Part shown: positions 17,814 through 28,000 of the stretch, one piece after another
Numbering within the stretch: position 1 is the stretch's first letter
Layout of the letters: each line of letters opens with the position of its first letter
DNA from: Lentisphaerae bacterium ADurb.Bin082
Lineage (GTDB): Bacteria; Verrucomicrobiota; Lentisphaeria; Oligosphaerales; Oligosphaeraceae
Direction: 5' to 3'
NCBI GenBank assembly: GCA_002070945.1
Contig: MWEG01000034.1
Coordinates: 62,001 to 126,000, forward strand
Length of the DNA stretch: 64,000 bases
The notes under the pieces: model-generated
Told to the model about the DNA's origin: nothing
Databases searched by the model: none
The model's input: only the letters and a program-made list of their open reading frames with translations
Position numbers and translations under genes: made by a program

Positions 17814-18158
17814 ATGCCAGGCAAATTCGAACTCAAAACAGCCTCAGACGGTCAGTTCATGTTCAACTTGAAAGCGGCGAACGGCGAAGTTATTCTCACC
17901 AGTGAACTTTACACGAGGAAGGAAAACGCCCTGAACGGCATTGAGTCCGTGCGTAAGAACGGCGGCGCCTCCGCTAATTTTGAACGCAAAACGTCGGTCA
18001 AGGGAGATAACTACTTTGTGTTGAAGGCAACCAATGGCCAAGTCATCGGCAAGAGCGGCATGTACGCTAGCGAAGCCGGCATGGAAAAAGGCATTGCGTC
18101 GGTCATGACGAATGCAGCCGACTCTACCTTAGCCGACCTGACCCAGAAGAAGGCCTGA
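17814..18158 (+). CDS. YegP family (DUF1508) protein
   Basis: A 114-residue protein with two tandem DUF1508 repeats: KFELKTASDGQFMFNLKAANGEVI (about residues 4-27) and KTSVKGDNYFVLKATNGQVIGKSGMY (about 61-86), each followed by a helix containing GIESV or GIASV. The family is widespread, small and cytoplasmic, with no established biochemical activity. AAAGGAG sits 8 bases before the ATG, and a sigma-70-like promoter is present upstream. The gene is monocistronic, and its base composition and codon use suggest good expression. Confidence 0.93.
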   Translation: MPGKFELKTASDGQFMFNLKAANGEVILTSELYTRKENALNGIESVRKNGGASANFERKTSVKGDNYFVLKATNGQVIGKSGMYASEAGMEKGIASVMTNAADSTLADLTQKKA

Positions 18159-18290
18159 GCAGGCTTTCAACGCCAAGTTGGGGCTTCCGAAAGGCGCCCG
18201 CGAAACATGCGGCCGCATACAGCGCAACCAGTGGACTCGCCTATCGTGGGCAGAATGGCCGACAAAGCGTTGCCTTGAACTATTGAACCG

Positions 18291-18342
18291 CCAAGACGCC
18301 AAGAGCGCCAAGATTTTTTTCTTGGCACTCTTGGCGTCTTGG
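18291..18342. repeat. 22-bp inverted repeat of the CCAAGACG type
   Basis: CCAAGACGCCAAGAGCGCCAAG (18291-18312) is mirrored at 18321-18342 with a single mismatch, around an 8-base T-rich loop. It could act as a bidirectional terminator for the convergent genes on either side. The word GCCAAGA is tandemly repeated inside each arm. The surrounding spacer 18159-18480 otherwise holds only CTCGCCC words near 18430. Confidence 0.85.
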
Positions 18343-18480
18343 TGATTATTCCCCAGGGGCGGCCTTGCCCCAGGTTGCGTTTCGCTGCACCTGGAGTTAT
18401 TCATGGTGTCGCCTCTTCGAGGCCTTGCTTGCCCCTCGCCCCTCGCCCCTCGCTCCTCGCCCCAGGGGCGACCTGGTGTT

Positions 18481-19479
18481 TCAGAAGCGGATCAGTTCGC
18501 CGCCCTGTTCACTGGATTGCAGCATTCCCAGCCCGACCTGTGCGGCTGCCAGGCCCTCCTCCAGGGTCGTCTGCCGCGGGCGTCCATCCGCGATCATGGC
18601 GACAAAGGCTTTCGCCTGCCGTAGCCGGTCGCTGTCATTGGCTGGGTAGCTGACGTTGACGTCAATGGTTTCGTTGCGGTTGTGCAGCTTGAGCGTCCTG
18701 AGGTCCGTGATCGCCGTATACTTGTCGCCATAGATTTCCATGATGTCGACTGGGACGCCATAGCGTTGATAGGACGATTCCAGGCCGCAGACCACTCCGT
18801 TCCGGTAGGTGAGCGTGGCGGTGACATAATCAAACGGCTGGACTTCTTTGGGCAGCGTTTTTTCCAGCATGACCGCGCGCGCCGAGGTCGATTCCGCCTC
18901 GCCGAAATACCAGTTCAGCAGGTCCACGAAATGGATGGCCATGTCCAGCGTGGTGCCGCCGGATTTCTCATAGCTGGCGAAATAATCGTCCCAGTCCCGC
19001 GAATAGCCTGCGTTGCAGTAGTGGACTTTGGCGAAATAGACTTTTCCGAGCCGTCCGGAGTCGATGATCTCCTTGAGTCGGATGCAGGCAGGGACGTGCT
19101 TGCGGTGATGTCCAATCATCACGGTGGCGTTGGCTTGCGCTACGGCTGCGCGTAGGGTCTCGGCTTCGTCCAACGAGCGGATAGCGGGCTTTTCGCAGAA
19201 AATGGCTTTCACGCCGGCGTTGAGCGTAGCCAGGATGGTTTCGCAGTGCTGGTGGGCATAATTGCAGATCACCACCCCGTCCAGATTTTGCTCGGCCAGC
19301 AATTCTTCTCTGGATGAGCAGCATTTAGCAAAAGCGTATTTTTGGGCGAATTGGGCGCAGCGGTCGGCAAGGGGGTCGTAGACGCCGACCAATTCGACCT
19401 GGTCGAGCTGCTTGAGCTGGGCGGCCATGGTGTTGGCCATCCGTCCGGCCGCGATAAAGGAAATACGGAATTTTTTCAT
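18481..19479 (-). CDS. Gfo/Idh/MocA family oxidoreductase
   Basis: A 332-residue NAD(P)-dependent sugar or inositol dehydrogenase-like protein. The N-terminal Rossmann fold reads FIAAGRMANTMAAQL, the conserved CEKPAIRS lies at about residues 95-102, and the C-terminal catalytic domain has GGTTLDMAIHFVDLLNWYFGE near residues 175-195. The Rossmann motif is slightly unusual (AAGRMA in place of GxGxxG). Its ATG overlaps the stop of the ThuA-like gene (ATGA), so the two are translationally coupled. It is the last gene of the trpB - SDR - ThuA - Gfo/Idh set. ThuA-like and Gfo/Idh proteins frequently work together in disaccharide or sugar-acid oxidation. Confidence 0.92.
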   Translation of the reverse strand: MKKFRISFIAAGRMANTMAAQLKQLDQVELVGVYDPLADRCAQFAQKYAFAKCCSSREELLAEQNLDGVVICNYAHQHCETILATLNAGVKAIFCEKPAIRSLDEAETLRAAVAQANATVMIGHHRKHVPACIRLKEIIDSGRLGKVYFAKVHYCNAGYSRDWDDYFASYEKSGGTTLDMAIHFVDLLNWYFGEAESTSARAVMLEKTLPKEVQPFDYVTATLTYRNGVVCGLESSYQRYGVPVDIMEIYGDKYTAITDLRTLKLHNRNETIDVNVSYPANDSDRLRQAKAFVAMIADGRPRQTTLEEGLAAAQVGLGMLQSSEQGGELIRF

Positions 19480-20282
19480 GGCTTTTTTGTTTCTGGGGTT
19501 GGTTGATGCAAGACGGAGGTGTCACAGTCGGCCAGGGGGTTTTCGGAATAGATTTTTTCCAGCGCTTGCGGTTGCGGCGTTATGCGGTCCAGGACTATTT
19601 CAGCTGGCGCTGCCCAGCGGATTGCATTGCTAATCACTTGGATAATGACTGGGTCGTGATAAACCGGGAAGGTCTCATGGCCTGGCGAGAAATAGAAGAT
19701 TTTTCCGCGGTCGCGCTCAAAGGCGACGCCGCTACGGCAGACATTGCCGCCTTCGTGCCAGGACATGAAGACGATTCGGCCGTCTGCCGGAATGTCAAAC
19801 GGCTCGCCGTACATTTCGTGATGCGGGATGACGAACGTCTCTGGGATGCCGCGGGCAATTGGATGCGACGGCGAAACGACCCAGAGGCGTTCTTTCTCGC
19901 CGACTTCCCGCCAGCGCAACCGGCAGGTGGTGCCCATCATGCGGCGGAAAATCTTGGAATAATGCGCGGAATGGAGCACGACTAGACCCATGCCTGCGAG
20001 TACCCGGCGCTGTACCCTGTCCACCAGCTCGTCTTTCACTTCGGCGTGCGCTCTATGACCCCACCAGAGCAGGACATCGGTCGTCTGCAAGATTTCCTCT
20101 GGCAGACCTTGGTCTGGTTCATCCAGCGACACGGGTCGCAGAGTCAGGTCTGGCGCTGCCAAGTAATTTGCCAGGGTGCGGTGCATGCCTTGCGGATAAT
20201 GCTGGCGGATCACGTCTCCGGCTGGCCCTGGCTCCATCTCCTGCCGGAATTCATGCCAGATCGTCACATTGATGTTGCGCAT
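19476..20282 (-). CDS. ThuA-like (trehalose utilisation) domain protein
   Basis: A 268-residue ThuA-domain protein with a class I glutamine amidotransferase-like fold. Typical segments are NVTIWHEF at the start, VLLWWGHRAHAEV near 75, GMGLVVLHSAHYSKIF near 100-115 and FYFSPGHETFPVY near 210. The ATG at 20282 is preceded by GAGAG; the frame stays open to 20417 but the family begins MRNINVTIW. ThuA of Sinorhizobium takes part in trehalose and related disaccharide oxidation. Its gene overlaps the Gfo/Idh gene by 4 bases, which supports a joint sugar-oxidation role. Confidence 0.9.
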   Translation of the reverse strand: MRNINVTIWHEFRQEMEPGPAGDVIRQHYPQGMHRTLANYLAAPDLTLRPVSLDEPDQGLPEEILQTTDVLLWWGHRAHAEVKDELVDRVQRRVLAGMGLVVLHSAHYSKIFRRMMGTTCRLRWREVGEKERLWVVSPSHPIARGIPETFVIPHHEMYGEPFDIPADGRIVFMSWHEGGNVCRSGVAFERDRGKIFYFSPGHETFPVYHDPVIIQVISNAIRWAAPAEIVLDRITPQPQALEKIYSENPLADCDTSVLHQPTPETKKP

Positions 20283-20379
20283 GGATAATTGCTCTCTTTT
20301 CTGTTTCGCCCAGCTATTGGCCGCCGGGCGGGGGTGGAGTTGATGGAAATGGGAAACCGCTTCGCGTTCGAGCGTGGCT

Positions 20380-21120
20380 TTAGACGCCGCGGGGGCCGAT
20401 GACGCGCCCGCCGTCAATGAGATAATCGACGCCGGTGATGTAGGACGCGCGTTCTGACACCAGGAATGCGATCAGTTCGGCCACTTCGCCGGGCCTGCCC
20501 CAGCGTCCGAGGAAATTTCCTGTCGTCGCAGTGAGGTGCTCTTGGGTTGTAATCAGCCCAGGCGAAATGCAGTTGACGTTGATGTTGCTAGGGCCGAGTT
20601 CCATGGCGAGGGCTTTGGTGAAGGACACAATGGCGCCTTTGCTGGCTGAATAGACCGCCAGTTTCGGGATGCCGACGCAAGCCGCAATCGAGGCCAGGTT
20701 GATGATTTTGCCGGTGCGGCGCTCGAGCATGTTGTCCAGCACAGCCTGCACCAAGTGGAATGTGCCCTTCACGTTGACATTCATAATCCATTCCCACGTC
20801 TCCTCGGGGACATCCTTGAAGGGCTTGCCGCCCTGGCGCCAGCCGACGCCGGCGTTGTTGACTAAGATGTCGATCTGACCAAAGGCCGCAAGGACTTCCG
20901 CCACCGCGTTTTTCACCTCGGCGCCTTGGGAGACGTCAACGACCAGGGGCAATGCTGTGCCGCCGTTGTCCCGGATTGCTTTGGCAACTGCCTCGAGTTC
21001 GCCGCTTTTGATGTCCAGCAGCGCGACTTTCGCGCCTTCTGCCGCCAGCTTCAACGCGGTCGCCTGGCCAATGCCGTTTGCCGCCCCGCTGATGATTGCG
21101 CATTTGTCGACTAAATCCAT
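20380..21120 (-). CDS. Short-chain dehydrogenase/reductase
   Basis: A 246-residue classical SDR. It has the cofactor motif SGAANGIG (residues 11-18), NNAG at about residue 89, the catalytic serine in INLASIAA and the YSASK catalytic pair near 157-161. The closing DYLIDGG segment is typical of sugar and sugar-alcohol dehydrogenases of the FabG/KduD type. GAGGGAG precedes the ATG. It follows trpB by 25 bases and precedes the ThuA gene by 97 bases. The substrate is not evident; a sugar polyol or keto-acid fits the neighbourhood. Confidence 0.93.
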   Translation of the reverse strand: MDLVDKCAIISGAANGIGQATALKLAAEGAKVALLDIKSGELEAVAKAIRDNGGTALPLVVDVSQGAEVKNAVAEVLAAFGQIDILVNNAGVGWRQGGKPFKDVPEETWEWIMNVNVKGTFHLVQAVLDNMLERRTGKIINLASIAACVGIPKLAVYSASKGAIVSFTKALAMELGPSNINVNCISPGLITTQEHLTATTGNFLGRWGRPGEVAELIAFLVSERASYITGVDYLIDGGRVIGPRGV

Positions 21121-21145
21121 TTCTGTCTCCCTCTATTCAGCGCGG

Positions 21146-22363
21146 TTATTTTGCTTCGGTGTCGCCAAAGCCATAGTTTTCGATCACATAATCCAGGTCT
21201 TTGTCTCCGCGGCCGGACAGGTTCACCAGGATGGCGCCTTGTTCCATTTCCGTGGCCAGTTTCATGGCGTACGCGACCGCGTGGGCGCTTTCCAAGGCCG
21301 GTATGATGCCTTCGAGCCTGGAGAGCTTGAAGAATGCGTCAATCGCCTCGGAATCGAGGGCAGTGACGTATTTCACCCGGCCTAAGTCTCTCAGCTGGCA
21401 ATGCTCTGGCCCGACGCCAGGGTAGTCCAGGCCGCTGGCGCAGGAATAGACTGGCAGCGGCTCGCCGGCCTCGTCTTGCAGCAGATAGCATTTGAAGCCG
21501 TGTAGGATGCCGGGCGTCCCGTACGTCATGCTGGCGGCATGGTCGCCGACTTTCGGACCTTTGCCTAAGGGTTCGACGCCATAGAGCTCAGTCGGGTCAT
21601 TGACAAAGCCGCGGAAGATTCCCATCGCGTTGCTGCCGCCGCCGACGCAGGCAGTGACCGCTTCCGGCAAGTTGCCGGTCATCTCCAGGAACTGCTCCCT
21701 GGCCTCAATGCCGACGACTTCCTGGAAGTCGCGCACCAGCAAGGGGAAGGGATGCGGCCCGACTACTGAGCCGATGCAGTACAAGGTGTTGACAGGGTCC
21801 TTGAGATATTCCTCAAAGGCGGAATCAACGGCTTCTTTCAGGGTGCGCAGCCCAAAGGTGACCGGAACGACCTTGGCGCCCAGCAGTTTCATGCGAGCGA
21901 CATTCGGCGCCTGCTTGGCAATGTCTACTTCGCCCATGTGAATTTCGCACTCAAGGCCAAAATAAGCCGCAGCAGTCGCGAGGGCGACGCCGTGCTGACC
22001 AGCGCCCGTCTCCGCAATGATCCGCTTCTTGCCGATGTACTTGGCAAGCAAAGCCTCACCCATGCAATGGTTGAGCTTGTGCGCGCCGCTGTGATTCAAA
22101 TCCTCGCGCTTTAAATAAATCCTGGCGCCGTCAAGAGAGTCGGACAAGCGACGGCAATAGCTGATAGGAGTCGGACGCCCCTGAAAATGCTTCCGGATAT
22201 AGCGAAGCTCAGCAATGAAATCAGCACTCCGGCTGATCCGGTGGTACGCATGAGCCACTTCCTGCAAAGGACCAATTAAGCAATCAGGAACGTGAACGCC
22301 GCCGTAAACACCAAAATAACCATCAGAATCAGGAGACAAACGATAATCAACTGGACCAGACAT
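21146..22363 (-). CDS. trpB: Tryptophan synthase beta chain
   Basis: A 405-residue PLP enzyme that condenses indole with serine to give tryptophan. Conserved features are [13 protein letters not shown] with the Schiff-base Lys96, the catalytic Glu in ETGAGQHGV, the phosphate loop [20 protein letters not shown] and SGRGDKD. All catalytic residues of TrpB1 are present. AAAGG precedes the ATG. No trpA or other trp gene is in the window, and the downstream genes are sugar-oxidation genes. It is either a displaced biosynthetic copy or one that uses free indole. The organism's tryptophanyl-tRNA synthetase lies at 34959. Confidence 0.92.
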   Translation of the reverse strand: MSGPVDYRLSPDSDGYFGVYGGVHVPDCLIGPLQEVAHAYHRISRSADFIAELRYIRKHFQGRPTPISYCRRLSDSLDGARIYLKREDLNHSGAHKLNHCMGEALLAKYIGKKRIIAETGAGQHGVALATAAAYFGLECEIHMGEVDIAKQAPNVARMKLLGAKVVPVTFGLRTLKEAVDSAFEEYLKDPVNTLYCIGSVVGPHPFPLLVRDFQEVVGIEAREQFLEMTGNLPEAVTACVGGGSNAMGIFRGFVNDPTELYGVEPLGKGPKVGDHAASMTYGTPGILHGFKCYLLQDEAGEPLPVYSCASGLDYPGVGPEHCQLRDLGRVKYVTALDSEAIDAFFKLSRLEGIIPALESAHAVAYAMKLATEMEQGAILVNLSGRGDKDLDYVIENYGFGDTEAK

Positions 22364-22632
22364 GAGACGCCTTTCTAAATTAAAGAAAATGATGGAATGA
22401 GGAAAAATAAAACAAGAAAATGATGAAAAACCCCCGCATGTTGTTTCGCTACAATAGCACAGAGTTGGCGAAATTCAAGTCCTAGCTGTGGCTCTTGGCG
22501 TTGATTGTTGCGCCATACGCAGCGATGCGCTCTGGTTGGCCAGGCGTCAGGCTGCCGTACGTAGTTTAGGCTTCAGCCTGCTGTATGTTTTTGCGCTTTC
22601 AGCGTTTTTGCTGCTTTGCGGCTGTGGACATA
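22364..22632. other. Spacer upstream of trpB
   Basis: Gene-free. It holds the trpB promoter area (AT-rich near 22370-22440), one hairpin-family repeat (GTAGTTTAGGCTTCAGCCTGCTGTATG at 22558-22586) and leads into the 306-bp repeat. Confidence 0.5.
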
Positions 22633-22938
22633 GTACTACTATCCGCCAAAATCTTGTTTTTTGTGAAAGATTTCTGGAAAACCAATCTTCAAGTCATTGA
22701 TATACAACAGGTAACAATAACTACACACAAAATCCCGACAACATGTTTTCAGCGCTAACAGTAGTGCCCCTACGGGGCACCAGTTTAGGGGGCGTGCTTC
22801 CCCCAGGCTGAAGCCTGGGGTTAAGCATGGTTAAGCGCCTACGGCGCAAAGTAATGTGACTTTAAGCATGGTGCATCTGTGCCGACTGAAAGCCTGTAAA
22901 AGCCTGTGGAAGACACGTGTCTTCGCACCAACGTCCAC
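22633..22938. repeat. 306-bp direct repeat, copy 1
   Basis: The segment beginning GTACTACTATCCGCCAA and ending GACACGTGTC...CACCAACGTCCA recurs in the same orientation at 24421-24727 with roughly 85 percent identity by eye. It contains several hairpins: GTGCCCCTACGGGGCAC, CCCCAGGCTGAAGCCTGGGG and GCGCCTACGGCGC. No ORF is conserved between the copies. Confidence 0.85.
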
Positions 22939-23181
22939 CAACGTCCGCAGCTACAGAGCTGCAAAAGCCCCAACGGGGCGCGACATACCAGCCCAGGGCA
23001 AGCGAAGCCCGCCAAGGGCGAGCGACGCCCTGGGTGAGATGGCATATAATTTTGAGCCCTGAAAGGGCGAGACAAAAATGCCGCTGTGGCTAAAAGACAA
23101 CATAAAGGCATACGAGTGTTCATCACAAGATTTCGCGCATTGCCCCAAAAATAGGTTGTGGACGGCGTAGTCCACCCTAGG
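22939..23181. repeat. Palindromic intergenic repeats next to copy 1
   Basis: The stretch holds AGCTACAGAGCTGCAAAAGCCCC, CCCAGGGC...GCCCTGGG arms near 22984-23033, GAGCCCTGAAAGGGCGAGAC near 23052, and a GTGGACGGCGTAGTCCACCCTAGG palindrome at 23158-23181 that recurs at 24977-24999. Shadow ORFs here have no ribosome binding site. Confidence 0.6.
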
Positions 23182-23275
23182 GACGCGGTGGACGTTGTGG
23201 ACAGTGCTGCCGTAAGCGGCACCGCCGCATATTCGGGATACTGCCAAGCAGCGCCGACCTTGTTGAATCAGAATA

Positions 23276-24247
23276 TCATTTTGCTGGGCAGGCGGGGCCT
23301 TTGCGGCGCAGCCTGGAGGATATTTTTCGGCGCAATTTTTTAGCCCGCGCCACATTGGCGGCGAAGGGTGCCAGCAGTCGGCAGAGTCCCTGATAGCGTC
23401 GTTGCAGGGTATACGGCAGTTTGGCCTGGGGTAGCCAGTTGGCCTCAACGCCGTACTCCACCGTATCGAGAGTTTGCGCATAAAAGCGCAGCGCATATTT
23501 CGTCCACATCTGCCAGGGCTTGGGATTGTAGGCGAAGTGGATGTAATATTCTCCGGTGTCCAGCTTGTCTGCGCGGTACTTCTCAGTCACCGGCGGGGCA
23601 TCTGCGGCAAAACAGAGCAGCGAATTGAGCACTGACTCATCAGTTTGAAAATAGGCGAGGCTGTCGTGATTAACCACCCCTACGTCTGTAGGCAGGACTT
23701 TGAGAATCTGCTGCCGCCATTTCTCAAGAAAGGGGCGCTGGCTGCGATGGGCGGAGATCAGTGCCGCGCTGCAGCTGGTCTGCCGGGCCGAGTCCTGCCG
23801 TTCGCCCACGTCACGCTGCCAAATCGAGAGTATGCCCGGGGGGATGGTCTCCGGCGGATCGCCGGGCTTACGTTCCCGATGGTAGAGTTCCCTGACTTCC
23901 GATGGGACGCGTGGACGCAAGTACAAGCTGCCTTCCTCGCCGATGATCCTGGCGCTGCAGTTGCCGACGAAGATGCCGTCACAGTCGACCCATGTCATAA
24001 ATTCTGTTTCGGCTGCCAGCATAATTATCGGTTTGCTGCAGGTTACGCAGCGTTTATCCTCGGTTGGCAGTGGAATGGTGTTCACTCCAGGAATGCGCTG
24101 GATATCGTCCAGCCATTCCTGTGGCCAGTCATAGGTTCCGACTAGCAGCGGCTCTGTCATGCCATGTTGACGCATGGAAACCGCCAGAAGCCATACGCCC
24201 CAAGCGTAATTCCGGTCACAGGCAGTGACCACGGTGTTCTTAGGCAT
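23276..24247 (-). CDS. Nucleotide-sugar glycosyltransferase-like protein
   Basis: A 323-residue protein with a GT-A-like start: NTVVTACDRNYAWGVWLLAVSMRQHG is typical of GT8-like or capsular transferases. An acidic WVDCDGIFVGN at about residues 87-97 is a DxD-like metal site. The C-terminus is strongly basic (KKLRRKISSRLRRK), suggesting membrane association. I place the start at the ATG at 24247, which has GGAG 8 bases upstream; the frame is open to 24310. It stands alone between two copies of a 306-bp repeat. The donor and acceptor are unknown. It may be a cargo gene or simply a single gene between two repeats. Confidence 0.7.
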   Translation of the reverse strand: MPKNTVVTACDRNYAWGVWLLAVSMRQHGMTEPLLVGTYDWPQEWLDDIQRIPGVNTIPLPTEDKRCVTCSKPIIMLAAETEFMTWVDCDGIFVGNCSARIIGEEGSLYLRPRVPSEVRELYHRERKPGDPPETIPPGILSIWQRDVGERQDSARQTSCSAALISAHRSQRPFLEKWRQQILKVLPTDVGVVNHDSLAYFQTDESVLNSLLCFAADAPPVTEKYRADKLDTGEYYIHFAYNPKPWQMWTKYALRFYAQTLDTVEYGVEANWLPQAKLPYTLQRRYQGLCRLLAPFAANVARAKKLRRKISSRLRRKGPACPAK

Positions 24248-24420
24248 ATTCGCACTCCTATTTTTTGTGGCGTTCCACCCGAGTGGAGGCGCGAACCGAA
24301 AACAAAGCACCCCAACACTGAAAGAACGGCGAGTGGCACCAATGACTTAACTGACACTAACGACTAAGTAAGTAATATAGCCTAACAATCTGACAATATT
24401 TGGGTAATGTGCGAAATCTT

Positions 24421-24727
24421 GTACTACTATCCGCCAACTTCTTGTTTTTTGTGAAAGATTTCTGGAAAACTAATTTTCAAGTCATTGGTATACAATGGGT
24501 AACAACAGCTCTGCGCAAAATCCCGACAACTTGTTTTCAGCGCTAATTGTAGTGCCCCTACGGGGCACCACTTTAGGGGACATGCTTCCCCCAGGCTAAA
24601 GCCTGGGGTTAAGCATGGTTAAGCGCCTACGGCGCAAAGGAATATGACGGTAAGCATGATGCGCACTGCACCGACTGAAAGCCTGCGGAAGCCTGCGTAA
24701 GACACGTGTCGGAAGCACCAACGTCCA
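24421..24727. repeat. 306-bp direct repeat, copy 2
   Basis: Same orientation and same internal hairpins as 22633-22938, with scattered substitutions. It directly continues into an inverted AGTGGAC array. The surrounding spacer 24248-25032 has no gene. Confidence 0.85.
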
Positions 24728-24865
24728 CTTCTGCCCACTTCCGTCCACTCTCCACTAATGTCCACTAATGTCCACTAATGTCCACTAATGTCCACAGCCC
24801 ATCGTCTACTAACGTCAATTAAAGTCCATTTCCGTCCATTGTCCATTGTCCACTAAAGCGCCTTA
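24720..24865. repeat. Inverted AGTGGAC array with leader
   Basis: Read on the minus strand this is an AGTGGAC array of more than ten words, opening with TAAGGCGCTTTAGTGGAC, the same leader as at 8445 and 15255. Four successive 10-base units TGTCCACTAA are nearly perfect at 24760-24796. Confidence 0.8.
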
Positions 24866-25032
24866 TCCGGGGCGCCTAAATCCGCAGCTTGACGGAGTTC
24901 CGAGTATCAATGGGTGACTGATTACCAAACAAAAATTTCGTGCTCTTTCGTGTTTTTTGTGGTTAAAAAATAGGCTGTGGACGGGTAGTCCACCCTAGGT
25001 AGTTCAAGTGGGTTCTCGCCCCTTGCCCTTCA
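24866..25032. repeat. AACCACAAAAAACACGAAAG-type repeat and stem-loop
   Basis: On the minus strand a TTTTTAACCACAAAAAACACGAAAGAGCACG-like segment lies at 24935-24970. It is followed on the plus strand by GTGGACGGGTAGTCCACCCTAGG (24977-24999), the second copy of the palindrome at 23158. CTCGCCC words close the spacer. Confidence 0.65.
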
Positions 25033-28000
25033 CTATTTTCCCATTTTCAGCAATTCTTTTCTATTTTTCAGGCGGCCGATTTGCAGGCTTTTGCAGTCAT
25101 ACGTCTGGCCCCCGATGACATGCCCGCTCTCGGTGACATGCGATACCGGAAAAGACGGCACAATTGAAAGAATTATTTTTTCCGGCACGAAGATGAGCAG
25201 GTCTTTGGCAAAGAGGATGCCCTGGCCATAATGACGGAAGTGTACATCAAACGGGTCGACGCTCTTGAGTTTTTGGGCAAAGGCGTCGCATTGTGAATAG
25301 TCGATGGTGACGGTTGCGGCGGATTTGTCTGCGTAGCTGGACAATCTGTTGCTCATGAGGCTGCGTCCGCCCAGGAGGAACGCCGGCTGCCAATTGCCGT
25401 CCGCATTGATTTTCCCGAGGCTGTTTTCCACCAGCAGCCAGATTTCGCCGTCCTCTAAGTAGAACGAATTGTAGTTATCGGTGCTGTATATGGGCAGGCG
25501 GCGGGAAATCTCCTGCCATGTTTTCGTTTCCCAGCAATAGGCTTGGAAGCGGATAGTGTAAGTGCATATTCCTCGAGTTGGCGGCTGGTCATGCATCAAC
25601 ATGATCAGCCGTTGGCGGGGCGGGTCGCAAAGCATTTGGTTGATGGCGTATGGGTCTTTCATACCTTGCAAAGGCCATTTGACTGAACGGTCCAAGGTCG
25701 AAACCAGCAATTCGGTCTTTTGGGTGGTGACATTGTATTCCAGCACCGTGCCTGGGCGGCCGCGTTCGTTGCCATCAAAGGAAAGAAAAAGCCGGTCGCC
25801 GCAGCCAACTATGACGTGGCAGCGAGATATAAAGTATTGTCGGAGATCAATGTGCTCCGGTGGCTCGCCATCCTTGGGGAAGAGGGACACATAGCCGCCA
25901 TGCTGAAACGCCAGATAATCAGCGAGGATCGCTCCAATGTTCGTACAGCCATGCCTGTGAGCTGGCAGCTTGTGCTTCGGCCCTTTGCTGATCGCCAGGT
26001 TCGCCTTGGTGTCAACTTGCACTATCCTGACGCTCTCGGAATGATATTCACCCAGATAAATGACGCCGTTCTCTTCGCCGAATACGATCACCTGGGTGTT
26101 GTCCTCGCTGTCCTTGAGCGGCGTGATGACGCGCTCGAATGGATTATCGGCCACCACCTCAACCTGGGTCGAGGACAAGCCTTGGTTCTGCTTTTCAAGC
26201 TGTTCCTGCATGCGCTGGAAATAATGGATCACGCCCGGACGGCTGGATCTGACTTCGCGGTCAAGCCGCGGATCATTGGTGCATTCCTCAATGTATTTGG
26301 CAAGTCGGCGGTGGACATCCTGCCTTTCCTCTGGGCGCCATTGCTGGCTGCCCTTGATCAAGTCGTTTTGCCATGGCGTATACCAGGCAAAACGCCGCAT
26401 GGCCAATTCCTGGATCGGGAGGCGGTACTCAAGGGCGACGCTGTCGCTGAACACATCCGCCAGATAGCCTATGCTTCGTTGCGGCGAACCGACTGATTCG
26501 GTAGACGCGAAAATCTTGACCAGGTCTCGGTAAAATTCCAGCAGGGCGGAACGTTCGAGGGGTTGGACGCGCCGCTGGGAGCTGCTCAAGGCGCCCAGGG
26601 ACGAGACGCCTGACTGCAAGTGCAGAAGCCCGAGGCGTCCATGATACGCCAACAGCAGAATCTTTGACGATGCCAGCAGCTCCATTGTCTTGCGATAGAC
26701 GGCTACATTGGCGGCATCGTGATCACCCGCCCGAAAATGGAAGAAATGGGTCAGATCGCGATGGAAGATGGTGATCTCCGGGTGCTGTGAGAAACGCCGA
26801 ACGCGACGGTTTTTGCTTTGCGCCAAGCGGAAGATTTTTATCTTTTCGGCGTTGGGCAGGGCGTCGTACTTCTGCAATTCCGGCAGCGCATCGTCAGCTT
26901 CGGCGACGTACTTGACCAATTCCGGGTAGACATATCGGTCCCAATAGCCAAAATCCCACTGGATTTTGGTGACCTCGGCGAGTGCGTTGAGGTATTCGAA
27001 CCTGGCTTCCAGGGCGAACAGCCGATCAGACCATTTTTCTTCTGGCAGTTCTGCCTGGCGTCGGCACTCTGCTAACGTGTCTTGGCGTGTTTTGAGAATC
27101 GACTCCACGGTCTCCCGCAACTCCTGCTGCAAGTCGGCGGGCAGTTGCGCGAATTCCTTCTGGGTTGGCAGCGCCACCGCATTCCATACAGCAACGCTTA
27201 ATTCATGCGGGAAAAAGCAGTGTTTTGCGGCCAGGTGCGCTGCCAGTTTCAGGTTGGCCGCGGCGACCGCATAGCGCTCGTCTGCCGGCTTCTCCCATTG
27301 CTTCCAGAGCTGGCGCGCCGCCGTCGCGGCGATGCGGCAGAGTTCCTTTTCCTGCTCAGCGTCAAGAGCCGAGGCACTCGCCGCTGATGCTACTGCGTCC
27401 CCAGTCAGGGAATGCGACACTGAAAACCATGCTTCATAGATGAAATTGCGCGCCTCGCCGGGCTTGTCTTCGGCGCTGTCCGCAGGCATGGGCAGGGTTG
27501 AGAGAAATCGCCGGCATTGCTCGTCAAGGTCAGCCTTGGCTTGGAACACGCCGGTCTCTTCGTTGAGCAAGGTCTTGCCATCCGGCGAGAAGATGTGCGC
27601 TTTGAGGCGGACGTCATCCTTGCCTTCCGGCGTTGCAGTCAGCTTGAGAACGAGTGCGCCGGCAAATAAATCTCTGGTCAGGTCTTGGCGCTCCGCCCCT
27701 GGTTCATTCAGCAGCAGGAGCAGATGGCGGCGCTCAAGGACCACGAAGTCCTTTTGATTGCCTAAAGTGCGCAGCAGGGTCGTTTCCAGGCGACGGGCAA
27801 GGGCTTCCTGTTTTTCGGATAGGTTGGCCGGTACTAAGGGCATGCAGGACAATTTCCGCAATTTGCTTGCTGTCAACGATTGCCGTTTGGCGATGGCGTC
27901 ACGCAGAGCGCCCCCGACGGCCTCGGCATTGATGGCTGGCAGATCGACCAGGCGTACGCCGGTGCGTGCGTCAAAAGCGACGAAGCCTTGTTTCAGCATG

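Noticed and set aside
21146..22363. TrpB as an inactive paralogue because of the HKLNH variant
   Set aside because: The Schiff-base Lys, catalytic Glu, phosphate loop and C-terminal motifs are all intact; positions after Lys vary among real TrpB enzymes.
22951..23496. 181-residue minus-strand ORF overlapping the glycosyltransferase gene end
   Set aside because: It runs through palindromic repeats and has no ribosome binding site; it is a shadow.
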